Shown here piece by piece: positions 1 through 7,645 of a stretch of DNA of 20,188 nt (positions are counted from its first letter, which is position 1; each line of letters begins with the position of its first letter). Source of the stretch: Actinomycetota bacterium. GTDB taxonomy: Bacteria; Actinomycetota; Actinomycetes; Streptosporangiales; Streptosporangiaceae. The notes beneath the pieces were generated by a model. That model had not been told where the DNA came from. It ran no database searches and saw only the letters and a program-made list of their open reading frames with translations. Made by a program: the position numbers and the translations under genes. The DNA lies in contig PMST01000210.1 in assembly GCA_003168295.1 (NCBI GenBank), forward strand, positions 1 through 20,188, written 5' to 3'.

Positions 1-1278
1 GCGCCGCTGGGCGGGCCGCTGTACGGCACGCTGCACGGTATCAAGAAGGGCATCAAGGACGTCCTGCAGCCGCAGGTGATGTTCGAGGACCTCGGCCTCA
101 AGTACGTCGGCCCCATCGACGGGCACGACGAGCGGATGGTGGAGAACGCGCTGCGCCGGGCCCGCGACTACGGCGGCCCCGTGCTCCTGCACGTGATCAC
201 CAGGAAGGGCCTGGGCTACCCGGAGGCCGAGCAGAACACGGACGACCGGCTGCACCAGGTGCCCGCCGCGGGCGCGCTGCCTGGCAGCTGGAGCCGGGTA
301 TTCGGCGATGAGATGGTGGCGATCGGCGCCCGTCGTCCCGACGTCGTGGCGATCACCGCGGCGATGCTGAACCCGACCGGCCTGACGCAGTTCGCTGCGG
401 CCTACCCGAGCCGGGTCTACGACGTGGGGATCGCCGAGCAGCACGCGATAACCAGCGCCGCGGGCCTGGCCATGGGCGGCTTGCACCCGGTCGTGGCCAT
501 CTACTCGACGTTCGTCAACCGCGCCTTCGACCAGACGCTGATGGATGTGGCCCTGCACCGGCTCCCGGTGACCATCGTGCTGGACCGGGCCGGCGTGACC
601 GGGCCCGATGGCGCCAGCCACCACGGCATGTGGGACGGGTCGATCATGCAGCTGGTCCCGGGCATGAAGATCGCGGCGCCCCGGGACGCCAAGCGCGTGG
701 CCGAGCTGCTGAACGAAGCGGTCGAGGTGTCCGACGGGCCGACCGTGGTCAGGTTCCCCAAGGGCAAGGTGGGCGCCGAGGTCGAAGCCGTCGCCAAGCT
801 CGGCGGCATGGACGTCCTGCGGACGCCGGGAGCAGGGCTCGGCGCGGACGTCCTGCTGGCCGGCGCGGGCCCGATGGCGCTGATGGGCCTGGAGGTCGCG
901 GACCGGCTCGCCGGTCACGGGATCGGCGTCACCGTGGTGGACCCGCGCTGGACCAAACCGATCGACGAGGCGCTGGTGGATGCCGCGCGCCAGCACCGGC
1001 TGGTCGTCGCGGTCGAGGACAACGGGCGGGTCGGCGGGTTCGGCGACGCGGTATCCAGGCTGCTGCGTGACCATGACGTGGACGTGCCGGTCAAGACGTT
1101 CGGGCTGCCGCAGGAGTTCCTGTCCCACGGAACGCGCGAGCAAGTGCTCAACGAGGTGGGCCTGACGCCGCAGCACCTGGCCAGGCAGATCACCGAGGCG
1201 GTGGTGCGGCGTTCGTCCGGCGACGCCCGCGAGACGGTACCCGAGGCGGCCGCAACGGAACGGCGGCCGGTCGAGTAG
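1..1278 (+). CDS. dxs: 1-deoxy-D-xylulose-5-phosphate synthase, 3' part (5' end outside window)
   Basis: The frame is open from base 1, so the gene enters from the left edge; 425 residues of a family of about 640 are visible. DXS condenses pyruvate with glyceraldehyde 3-phosphate in a thiamine-diphosphate-dependent reaction, the first step of the MEP isoprenoid pathway, in the cytosol. Visible features are the conserved YVGPIDGHD block, the GLGYPEAE block, the transketolase pyrimidine-binding motif DVGIAEQHA with the cofactor-activating Glu at 436-438, the [19 protein letters not shown] and [10 protein letters not shown] segments, and a complete C-terminal transketolase domain containing TVVRFPKG. 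The GTG at 76 is internal, not a start. The TAG stop at 1276-1278 is followed 11 bp later by fprA, suggesting co-transcription. The product call is secure; only the N-terminal third is missing. Confidence 0.96.
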   Translation, partial: APLGGPLYGTLHGIKKGIKDVLQPQVMFEDLGLKYVGPIDGHDERMVENALRRARDYGGPVLLHVITRKGLGYPEAEQNTDDRLHQVPAAGALPGSWSRVFGDEMVAIGARRPDVVAITAAMLNPTGLTQFAAAYPSRVYDVGIAEQHAITSAAGLAMGGLHPVVAIYSTFVNRAFDQTLMDVALHRLPVTIVLDRAGVTGPDGASHHGMWDGSIMQLVPGMKIAAPRDAKRVAELLNEAVEVSDGPTVVRFPKGKVGAEVEAVAKLGGMDVLRTPGAGLGADVLLAGAGPMALMGLEVADRLAGHGIGVTVVDPRWTKPIDEALVDAARQHRLVVAVEDNGRVGGFGDAVSRLLRDHDVDVPVKTFGLPQEFLSHGTREQVLNEVGLTPQHLARQITEAVVRRSSGDARETVPEAAATERRPVE

Positions 1279-1289
1279 CGTAAAGACTC

Positions 1290-2819
1290 ATGCTGAACGT
1301 AGCTGTGGTCGGTTCTGGTCCGGCCGGGTTGTATGCCGCCGAGGCGCTGGTCAAGCAGGCGGCGGCTCTGCCGTTGCCGGTCGCGCTGCGGGTGGACGTG
1401 ATCGACCGGCTGCCCACTCCCTACGGCCTGGTCCGCTATGGGGTCGCCCCAGACCACAAGTCGATCAAGTCGATCGCGCAGTATCTGCGTAAGGTGCTGG
1501 AGAGCCCGGATGTGCGCTTCGTCGGCGGAGTGCACCTGGGCGAGGACGTCACCCGGGACGACCTGGTGGCCGCCTACGACGCGGTCGTCTACGCAACCGG
1601 GGCGATGCGGGACCGCCGCCTCGGCATTCCCGGCGAGGACCTGCCAGGCAGCTATGCCGCCACCGACTTCGTGAACTGGTACTGCGGCCATCCGGACATG
1701 GATTCCGGGACGTTCACCCTGGACGCGGAGTCGGTCGCGGTGATCGGCGTAGGTAACGTCGCCGTCGACGTGGCCAGGATCCTGGCCCGGGATCCGGCGG
1801 AACTGCACTCCACCGACGTGCCGCAGCCGGTCCTCGAGGCCTTGCACGCGAGCAAGGTTCGCGAGGTGCACATGATCGGCCGGCGCGGGCCCGCGTACGC
1901 CAAGTTCACCACGAAGGAGCTGCGTGAGCTGGGCGAACTGCCCGGCGTCGAGGTGATCGTGCACGGCGACGAGGCCGACTTGAACGCGCTCGACTCCTCC
2001 GGCGAGGGGGCCGCGCTGGCTGAAGCCGACCGGCGCGTGCGCGGCAACATGGTCGCGATCTCCAAGTGGGCGCAGGGTGCCGCGGTGGCTCCCGCAGCCT
2101 CGGGGCACGCGCGCCGGCTGATCATCAGGTTCTGGCTCAAGCCGGTGGAGATCCTTGGCGCCGAACGAGTCAGCGGTATCACCCTGGAGCGAACCGCTAT
2201 CGACGCCAGCGGGGCCTTGGCCGGGACCGGGCAATACGAAACGCTGGACGCGCAGATGGTGCTGCGTTCGGTGGGATACCAGAGCGTGCCGCTGCCTGGC
2301 GTGCCCTTTGACGAGCGTGGCTCGGTCGTCCCGAACGCGCTCGGCCGTGTCCTGGGCGCCGACGGTTCCCCGCTGCCCGGGGAGTACGTGGCCGGCTGGC
2401 TCAAGCGCGGCCCGACCGGCGTGATCGGCACCAACAAGTCCGACGCCGCCGAGACCGTCCGGTGCCTGCTTGAGGACCTGGTCGGCGGCCCGGGCGCAGG
2501 CGACGTGCAGCTGCCGCGCGCAGGACTGCTCCGGTACCCCGAACCTGTCGATCAGCCGGGGACGTCGGCTGGGAACGGGATCGCGGCTGGGAGCGGGATC
2601 GCGGCGGCCGGAGCCGCCAGGGCCGGCGCGGCCGCGGAGGATTGGCCACTGGCCGACGTGCTGGCCGGGCGCGGTATCGTGCCCGTTTCCTACGCCGAAT
2701 GGCTGCGAATCGAAACCGCCGAAACCGACCTGGCCAGGGCGCTCGGCCGAGGCGAACGGGTCAAGCTGCACAACCGCGAGGCGATTTGGTCCGCCTGCCG
2801 CCCTGCGCGTGACACATGA
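1290..2819 (+). CDS. fprA: Ferredoxin/ferredoxin-NADP+ reductase, FprA (adrenodoxin reductase) type
   Basis: A 509-residue flavoprotein that moves electrons between NADPH and ferredoxin or flavodoxin in the cytosol. The FAD dinucleotide motif GSGPAG lies at residues 8-13, an RYGVAPDH segment near 50, the NADP-binding GVGNVAVDVARIL near 153, and the family signature GWLKRGPTGVIGTNKSDA near 369-386. M. tuberculosis FprA has about 456 residues; the extra length here is mainly an Ala/Gly-rich low-complexity linker at about residues 425-450. A normal C-terminal block (SYAEWLRIE to the end) follows it, so the gene is not frameshifted. ATG at 1290 places the GxGxxG motif at the correct distance and starts 11 bp after dxs. 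A role in supplying reduced ferredoxin to IspG/IspH is inference from this neighbour. A hairpin follows the stop. Confidence 0.95.
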   Translation: MLNVAVVGSGPAGLYAAEALVKQAAALPLPVALRVDVIDRLPTPYGLVRYGVAPDHKSIKSIAQYLRKVLESPDVRFVGGVHLGEDVTRDDLVAAYDAVVYATGAMRDRRLGIPGEDLPGSYAATDFVNWYCGHPDMDSGTFTLDAESVAVIGVGNVAVDVARILARDPAELHSTDVPQPVLEALHASKVREVHMIGRRGPAYAKFTTKELRELGELPGVEVIVHGDEADLNALDSSGEGAALAEADRRVRGNMVAISKWAQGAAVAPAASGHARRLIIRFWLKPVEILGAERVSGITLERTAIDASGALAGTGQYETLDAQMVLRSVGYQSVPLPGVPFDERGSVVPNALGRVLGADGSPLPGEYVAGWLKRGPTGVIGTNKSDAAETVRCLLEDLVGGPGAGDVQLPRAGLLRYPEPVDQPGTSAGNGIAAGSGIAAAGAARAGAAAEDWPLADVLAGRGIVPVSYAEWLRIETAETDLARALGRGERVKLHNREAIWSACRPARDT

Positions 2820-2820
2820 C

Positions 2821-2846
2821 GCCTGAGACCCGAACGGGTCCCAGGC
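2821..2846. terminator. Hairpin terminator candidate between fprA and the PLC remnant
   Basis: GCCTG-A-GACCC, loop GAAC, GGGTC-C-CAGGC forms a ten-pair stem with one mismatch starting directly after the fprA stop. There is no U-tract, as is usual in very GC-rich actinomycetes. It sits between two converging reading frames and could act in both directions. Confidence 0.5.
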
Positions 2847-2865
2847 GCCACGTTGATGGCGTCGC

Positions 2866-3195
2866 TCAGGCGATGCGGCCTGCGTAGCGGCGGCGGAAGC
2901 CGCCGCCGGTGTTGGTGGTGACCACCACGTCGTAGTAGCCGTACCGATCGGTCGGCCAGCTGATGGTCTTGGGGCTGCCGAGCTTCACGGTGACCGTCTG
3001 GGTGTGGCCCCTGTAGTCGTTCGGGGTCAGGGTGTAGAGGATCGCCTCGTGGCCCTCGTTGGCCAGCGTGAGCTCGACCGTCGAATCCAGGGAAGCGGTG
3101 ACGACCGGGACCGGGCCGGCGTTCAGGCCGGCGGCCACGACCTCGCCGGCGAAGCTGGTCAGGAACCCGTCAGGGCCATCGGCGTCGGAGGCCGA
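2866..3195 (-). pseudogene. 5'-truncated remnant of phospholipase C, C-terminal (DUF756) domain
   Basis: About 110 residues in one open minus frame match the very end of phosphocholine-type bacterial phospholipase C. They cover the tail of the first C-terminal repeat (GPDGFLTSFAG) and a whole second repeat (LTLANEG, YTLTPNDY, SWPTDRYGYYDVVVT, GFRRRYAGRIA, stop). The catalytic phosphoesterase domain of roughly 500 residues is absent. Upstream, the frame stays open to 3651, but that part is antisense to a better-supported + gene and has low-complexity shadow composition. No start codon with a ribosome site precedes the domain. The left boundary (about 3195) is estimated from where resemblance fades. 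This is most likely a decayed gene; a domain-only secreted protein is unlikely because no signal peptide is visible. Confidence 0.7.
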
Positions 3196-3226
3196 GCCTG
3201 CGGTAAATTCTCTGCGCAGGTCCGCA

Positions 3227-3255
3227 TTGCTGAACAATGCCCATCTTTCGATACT
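3227..3255 (+). promoter_or_regulatory. Candidate sigma70-like promoter for the 108-aa ORF
   Basis: TTGCTG at 3227-3232 and GATACT at 3250-3255 are separated by 17 bp, in a locally AT-richer stretch (about 3200-3420) upstream of the + gene at 3374. Each element matches the consensus at about four of six positions, so this is suggestive only. The rest of the interval 3196-3373 shows nothing else recognisable. Confidence 0.3.
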
Positions 3256-3373
3256 GTGTCCGGGCTGAAAACCACGAATAAGCGGCGCGCGCTCGGTCAG
3301 AATGTCACAACCTGTCGGCATCATGAGTTCCGAAGGCGGGACAGCCACAGTGGATGAGCGAGAGGCAAACGGA

Positions 3374-3700
3374 ATGACTGACCACAATGGCGTCCTCATG
3401 ATGCAAAGGGTGCTGCTAGCCGGGACGCTCGGGCTGACCATGGCGCAGAAGGCGGCGGCGATTCTCGAAGGGGAGCCGAATCGAGGCGCTCCCCTGCGAC
3501 CAGGGCCGGACAGCGCTGACCTGCAGGGCTCAGATGTCCCGGACCCGCAGGGCTCAGAAGGCGCGGTGGTGCTGCGGGCGATCCTGGACGCGGCCAATGA
3601 GTGCCTCGGGCATTTCGATGACCGGCCACCGGCAGAGCGGTGGTGCGACACGCTCTTCCGCCTGCTCGACCTGGCCGCGTTCGCCTCCGAGCTGGACTAG
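3374..3700 (+). CDS. Hypothetical protein, 108 aa, unrecognised
   Basis: I do not recognise this protein. The ATG at 3374 is preceded by GAGAGG about 9 nt upstream, a good ribosome site, and was preferred over the in-frame ATG at 3302 that has none. A strong hairpin starts 10 bp after the stop, so the ORF has start and end signals of its own. The N-terminus has a short helix-like stretch (MMQRVLLAGTLGLTMAQKAAAIL). The middle is Pro/Asp/Gly-rich and carries a 12-bp direct repeat (GCAGGGCTCAGA at 3523 and 3547), giving a repeated QGS-acidic motif. The C-terminus (VVLRAILDAANECL, FRLLDLAAFASELD) looks like two amphipathic helices. No signal peptide or catalytic motif is apparent. It overlaps no other real gene and is probably soluble and cytoplasmic. 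Confidence 0.6.
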   Translation: MTDHNGVLMMQRVLLAGTLGLTMAQKAAAILEGEPNRGAPLRPGPDSADLQGSDVPDPQGSEGAVVLRAILDAANECLGHFDDRPPAERWCDTLFRLLDLAAFASELD

Positions 3701-3709
3701 CCGAGGGGG

Positions 3710-3742
3710 CCGCGCGGAGCCCGCCGGCCGTGCTCCGCGCGG
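3710..3742 (+). terminator. Strong hairpin after the 108-aa ORF
   Basis: CCGCGCGGAGC at 3710-3720 is perfectly complementary in inverted orientation to GCTCCGCGCGG at 3732-3742, giving an 11-bp stem with an 11-nt loop. It begins 10 bp after the stop at 3700. No U-tract follows. It is likely an intrinsic-type terminator or a 3'-end stabiliser. Confidence 0.6.
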
Positions 3743-3827
3743 AACTCATAAATGGCCAAATGAGTCGTAACAGGATTAGGGCAGGCCTGCGAGGGGGAAA
3801 TTCCTGGCATCGCTAGATGGGACTGCG

Positions 3828-4547
3828 ATGACTAGGTACGGCCATATTGGGTGGCGTGTGGCCGCGGTCGTGGTGGCATTTGTCGGCACGGCCGCCCTCG
3901 CTGTCACGCTGACACATGCCCCGGATAGGCCGCAGGCGGCCCGGCCGAGTGCTATCTGCCCCACGTCTGGCCTTCAAGCCTGGCTCGGACTCGGTGCTCC
4001 CGGAACGGCGGAGAGGGCGCTCACCAGGATCGGCGGCACCGTGACCGGGGGCACAGGAACACAGGCCGCGGGCACCACTGTTTACACACTGGAATTTACC
4101 AACGTCTCTCACCGCGCCTGCAGCCTCTATGGTTACCCCGAGGTGTCCGCCTCCTACGTGGCCAGCCAGATCGGCAGCGCGGCGATCCGCGACACCGCGG
4201 CGATCCGTGACACCGCGGTCCGGCCGCAGCCGGTGACGCTGGAGCCAGGGGCGACGGCGCACTCGGTGCTGCGGGTCGCGGGCACCGGCAGCACCGGCAG
4301 CACCCAGCCCACCGCCTGCGAGCAGGTGACGACCGAGGAGCTGCGGGTCACATTCCCGGATCAGGTGCGGTCCGCGTTCTTTCCTGTCCACATCCCCATG
4401 TGCGCCCGGAAGGGGTACCTGTCCCTGAGCGTCCAGGCCATCCAGACCAGGCCGGTATCCCCGGGTATACGATGCCCTGACCACGCCCGGTCCCGGACCA
4501 CCCCACGGCCTGACCGGGGATTAGGACCACGAAGAAAGGTCACATGA
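3828..4547 (+). CDS. Secreted or membrane-anchored DUF4232 domain protein
   Basis: A 239-residue protein with a signal peptide or N-terminal anchor (hydrophobic residues about 10-29) and a DUF4232 domain at about residues 44-205. Hallmarks are the start with C44, the FTNVSHRACSLYGYPEVS segment, a Gly-rich strand pair near 140-150, and the closing CARKGYLSLSVQAI. Four cysteines (C44, C98, C164, C192) are spaced as expected for two disulfides. Proteins of this family are exported in actinomycetes and have no defined activity. Two oddities stand out: a tandem AAIRDT duplication at residues about 118-130, and a 34-residue basic, Pro/Arg-rich tail after the domain that looks like read-through past an original stop. 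The ATG at 3828 has only a distant GA-rich ribosome site (GAGGGGGAAA, 3791-3800). Confidence 0.75.
   Translation: MTRYGHIGWRVAAVVVAFVGTAALAVTLTHAPDRPQAARPSAICPTSGLQAWLGLGAPGTAERALTRIGGTVTGGTGTQAAGTTVYTLEFTNVSHRACSLYGYPEVSASYVASQIGSAAIRDTAAIRDTAVRPQPVTLEPGATAHSVLRVAGTGSTGSTQPTACEQVTTEELRVTFPDQVRSAFFPVHIPMCARKGYLSLSVQAIQTRPVSPGIRCPDHARSRTTPRPDRGLGPRRKVT
4181..4216 (+). repeat. In-frame 18-bp tandem duplication in the DUF4232 gene
   Basis: The unit GGCGATCCGCGACACCGC (4181-4198) is repeated at 4199-4216 with a single C-to-T change. It duplicates the hexapeptide AIRDTA in a surface loop of the domain. The near-identity suggests a recent duplication. Confidence 0.85.
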
Positions 4548-4590
4548 TCTCGACGTTTCCTGTTGAGCGCAGGGCGGGGACAATGGGGTC

Positions 4591-6714
4591 ATGGGTGTCA
4601 GCCAGGTGAGTCTTCCCGCCGCAGAAGGACCTGAAGGGGCGAAGCCGGACGACGATTCCGGCCTGCCCGCTGAGCGCTACCTGGACCGTGAGGAAAGCTG
4701 GCTCAGGTTCAACGAGCGCGTGCTCGAACTCGCGGAAGACGAGTCGATCCCGCTGCTCGAACGGGTGCGGTTCCTGGCCATCTTCGCGACCAACCTGGAC
4801 GAGTTCTTCATGGTCCGGGTGGCCGGGCTGCTGAGAAGAATGGTGGCGGGCTTCCCGGTCGAGGGCGCTGGCGTCCGGCTGCCCAGGCAGGTGCTCGACA
4901 ATACGCTGGAGCTGGCGGGCGAGCTGACGGTGCGGCACGCCCGGGCCTTCACCGAGCGGATCAACCCCGAGCTGACCGAACACGGGATCGAGCTGCTGCG
5001 CTGGAAGGAACTGTCCGGCGAGGAGCGCGACAGTCTTGGCGACCTGTTTAAGCAGCGCATCTACCCTGTGCTCACGCCGCTGGTGGTGGACCCGGCCCAC
5101 CCGTTTCCCTTCATCTCCGGCTTGTCGCTCAACCTTGCCGTCATGATCGCGGACCCGAAGACGGACGCCACCGTGTTCGCTCGGGTCAAGGTGCCACCGC
5201 TGCTGCCCAGGTTCCTCGCGCTGTCGCAGAACCGGTTCGTGCCGATCGAGGACGTCATCGCGGCGCACCTGACCGCCCTGTTCGGCGGCGTGGAGATTAT
5301 CGAGCAGCACGCGTTCCGCGTCACCCGGATCAGGGACCTCGAGGTGGACGAGGACATCACCGAGAACCTGCTGCAGGCGATGGAGCGCGAGCTGGTCCGG
5401 CGCAGGTTCGAGCCGGCCGTCCGGCTCGAGGTCGAGGACACGATGTCGGCCGATGTGCTCGACCGGCTCGTCACCGAGCTCGGTATCGACAAGCGCGCCG
5501 TTTACCGGGTGTCGGGGCCGCTTGATCTCAGCGGGCTGTCCGCCATCGGCGACCTGAACATCGGCGAGCTACGCTACCCGGCATTCGTTCCCTCGGCCCG
5601 GGCGGTGCCGGAAGAGACCAGCATCTTCACCTCCATCGCCGAACGCGACATCCTCGTCCAGCACCCATACGACTCGTTCGCCGCCTCGGTCGAGCGGCTG
5701 ATCGAGGCGGCCGCCGAGGACCCCCGGGTGCTCGCGATCAAGCAGACGCTGTACCGGACCAGCGGCCAGTCGCCGATCGTGGACGCGCTCATCGACGCGG
5801 CCGAGGCAGGCAAGCAGGTCGTGGTCGTGGTGGAGATCAAAGCCAGGTTCGACGAGCGCGCCAACATCGCCTGGGCCCGCAAGCTTGAGGAGGCGGGCTG
5901 CCACGTCGTCTATGGTTTCGTCGGCCTGAAGACGCACTGCAAGATGGCGCTCATCGTGCGCGAAGAACCCGACGGCACGCTGCGCCGGTACTGCCATCTC
6001 GGGACCGGGAACTATCATCCGACCACGGCCCGGCTCTATGAGGATTTCGGCCTGCTCACGGCTGATCCCGCGGTGGGCGAGGACGTCACCGCCCTGTTCA
6101 ACCACCTGACCGGGTACAGCCGTACGGGGTCCTACCGCCGGCTCCTGGTCGCGCCCGAATCGCTGCGGACCGGCATCGTGAGCCGGATCGACCGGCAAGC
6201 CGACCGGCAGCGGGCCGGCCGGCCCGCTGCGATCACGTTCAAGACCAACGCGCTGGTCGACGAGGTGGTGATCGACGCGCTGTACCGGGCTTCGCAGGCC
6301 GGCGTCCGCATTGACCTGTGGGTGCGCGGCATCTGCGCGCTCCGGCCCGGTATCGGTGGCCTGTCCGACAACATCAGGGTGCGCAGTGTGCTCGGCCGGT
6401 TCCTGGAGCATTCCCGCGTGTACGCCTTCGGCCCGGACGATGACGAGGACGCGCAGATCTGGATCGGCAGCGCCGACATAATGCACCGGAACCTGGACCG
6501 CCGGGTGGAACTGCTCGTGCAGGTAACTGATACCGGTCACCAGCGCCGGCTGCGCCGGATCCTGCACCTCGGCATGGACGACAGAACCTCCTCCTGGTGG
6601 CAAGACGCGGACGGGCACTGGGCCAGGCACAGCCGGGACGAGGAGGGGAATCCGCTGCGGGACGTGCAGGAGACTCTGGTCAGGGAACGGAGGGTCCGTT
6701 CGGCTGATGAGTGA
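4591..6714 (+). CDS. ppk1: Polyphosphate kinase 1
   Basis: A 707-residue enzyme that reversibly transfers the gamma phosphate of ATP to inorganic polyphosphate. The N-terminal domain starts at [19 protein letters not shown] (about residue 30), followed by [29 protein letters not shown] and the phospholipase-D-like catalytic domains. The autophosphorylated histidine in LKTHCKM is H449, and the second catalytic histidine in [11 protein letters not shown] is H632, matching E. coli H435 and H592. Further family blocks are [28 protein letters not shown] and NHLTGYS. Length is normal for actinobacteria. The ATG at 4591 follows a GGGG-rich leader. The stop overlaps the start of the Nudix gene by 8 bp, the same pairing as ppk1-mutT1 in mycobacteria, so the two are probably one transcript. 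Confidence 0.97.
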   Translation: MGVSQVSLPAAEGPEGAKPDDDSGLPAERYLDREESWLRFNERVLELAEDESIPLLERVRFLAIFATNLDEFFMVRVAGLLRRMVAGFPVEGAGVRLPRQVLDNTLELAGELTVRHARAFTERINPELTEHGIELLRWKELSGEERDSLGDLFKQRIYPVLTPLVVDPAHPFPFISGLSLNLAVMIADPKTDATVFARVKVPPLLPRFLALSQNRFVPIEDVIAAHLTALFGGVEIIEQHAFRVTRIRDLEVDEDITENLLQAMERELVRRRFEPAVRLEVEDTMSADVLDRLVTELGIDKRAVYRVSGPLDLSGLSAIGDLNIGELRYPAFVPSARAVPEETSIFTSIAERDILVQHPYDSFAASVERLIEAAAEDPRVLAIKQTLYRTSGQSPIVDALIDAAEAGKQVVVVVEIKARFDERANIAWARKLEEAGCHVVYGFVGLKTHCKMALIVREEPDGTLRRYCHLGTGNYHPTTARLYEDFGLLTADPAVGEDVTALFNHLTGYSRTGSYRRLLVAPESLRTGIVSRIDRQADRQRAGRPAAITFKTNALVDEVVIDALYRASQAGVRIDLWVRGICALRPGIGGLSDNIRVRSVLGRFLEHSRVYAFGPDDDEDAQIWIGSADIMHRNLDRRVELLVQVTDTGHQRRLRRILHLGMDDRTSSWWQDADGHWARHSRDEEGNPLRDVQETLVRERRVRSADE

Positions 6715-7645
6715 CCTCATCCTCGCGGCGGGCGCGGTGGCGTGGCGGCGCGTCACGGACGAGGCGTCCGGGAGCTGCGGGGCATCAGCGGTCGAGATCC
6801 TGCTGGTGCACCGGCCCAAGTACGACGACTGGTCGCTGCCCAAGGGCAAGCGCGAGCCGGGTGAGCATATCCTGCTCACCGCGGTGCGGGAGGTCTGCGA
6901 GGAGACCGGCGTGTGTTCGGCGCTCGGCCCCCGGCTGCCGTCGGTGGAATACCAGAACGGCGCCTTCCGCAAGCGGATCGACTACTGGTCGATGTTCAGC
7001 CCCGGTGAGGCGGATTCTGGGTTCACGGCCAGCCATGAGGTGGATGAGGTGTCCTGGCTGCCGCTGGCGCAGGCCGGGCAGCGGCTGACCTACCCGCGTG
7101 ACGCGGCTGTGGTCGCTGGCTTGCGGCCGCGGGCAACGGTGCCGCTGATCCTGCTCAGGCACGCTTCGGCGGGGCAGAAGGAGAATTGGCCCACGGATGA
7201 CGAGTCGCGCCCGCTTGATGCCAAGGGAGAGGTGGACGCGCTGGCGCTGGCCGGGCTGCTGCCCTGCTTCGCGCCCAGCGCGAGGGTCCTCAGCTCGCCC
7301 GCGCTGCGCTGCACCGAGAGCGTGCGTCCTTACGCGGTGTCTTTCGGCGGGACGGTGGACACCGAGGCGGCCTTGGCGCTTTCCGGCCGCTCTGGTGATC
7401 TTTCTTCCCGAACGAACCGTGATGACGCACTCGCCGACCTGGTTCGTGACCTCGTGGCGGCCGGCCGCCCGGCCGTTTTGTGCCTGCACCGAGAGAACCT
7501 GCCGAAGGCGCTTGCCGCGGCATGCACCGCGCTCGGCGCTCCGGCGCCGCCTGAGCCGTCGGAACCGCCGCTGCCCAAGGCCGGCTTCTGGGTCGTGCAC
7601 ATGGCGGACCAAGAGCTAGCCGGGCTGGAACGCTACGTGCCCTGA
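6707..7645 (+). CDS. mutT1: MutT1-type Nudix hydrolase fused to a histidine phosphatase domain
   Basis: A 312-residue two-domain protein. The N-terminal Nudix domain has a complete Nudix box at residues 47-69 (G-x5-E-x7-RE-x2-EE-x-GV). The C-terminal histidine phosphatase domain starts near residue 143 with LLRHASAG (H152), then [11 protein letters not shown] and the second histidine in LCLHREN (H261). The mycobacterial orthologue, of nearly the same length and also next to ppk1, hydrolyses 8-oxo-(d)GTP and diadenosine polyphosphates. Oxidised-nucleotide sanitation is therefore the likely role. The ATG at 6707 overlaps the ppk1 stop by 8 bp, with GGAGG at about 6689 as ribosome site. The 3' end overlaps the convergent dedA by 13 bp, and a 10-bp-stem hairpin begins at the stop. 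Confidence 0.93.
   Translation: MSDLILAAGAVAWRRVTDEASGSCGASAVEILLVHRPKYDDWSLPKGKREPGEHILLTAVREVCEETGVCSALGPRLPSVEYQNGAFRKRIDYWSMFSPGEADSGFTASHEVDEVSWLPLAQAGQRLTYPRDAAVVAGLRPRATVPLILLRHASAGQKENWPTDDESRPLDAKGEVDALALAGLLPCFAPSARVLSSPALRCTESVRPYAVSFGGTVDTEAALALSGRSGDLSSRTNRDDALADLVRDLVAAGRPAVLCLHRENLPKALAAACTALGAPAPPEPSEPPLPKAGFWVVHMADQELAGLERYVP

Noticed and set aside
915..2771. 618-codon minus-strand open frame
   Set aside because: It runs antisense to dxs and fprA, both with clear family motifs. Long antisense frames are expected at this GC content, and the product is low-complexity with no recognisable domain.
2820..3373. Insertion sequence or integrase responsible for the PLC truncation
   Set aside because: No transposase frame, terminal inverted repeats or target duplication could be found around the fragment.
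3196..3651. Upstream half of the minus frame leading into the PLC remnant
   Set aside because: It is antisense to the 108-aa + gene, has Ser/Arg-rich shadow composition and no resemblance to PLC. Only the last 110 codons were kept.
3781..3790. GCAGGCCTGC palindrome upstream of the DUF4232 gene as an operator
   Set aside because: A single 10-bp GC palindrome is expected by chance at this composition, and nothing else supports a binding site.
5569..6972. 467-codon minus-strand frame over ppk1 and mutT1
   Set aside because: It is the shadow of two unambiguous + genes.
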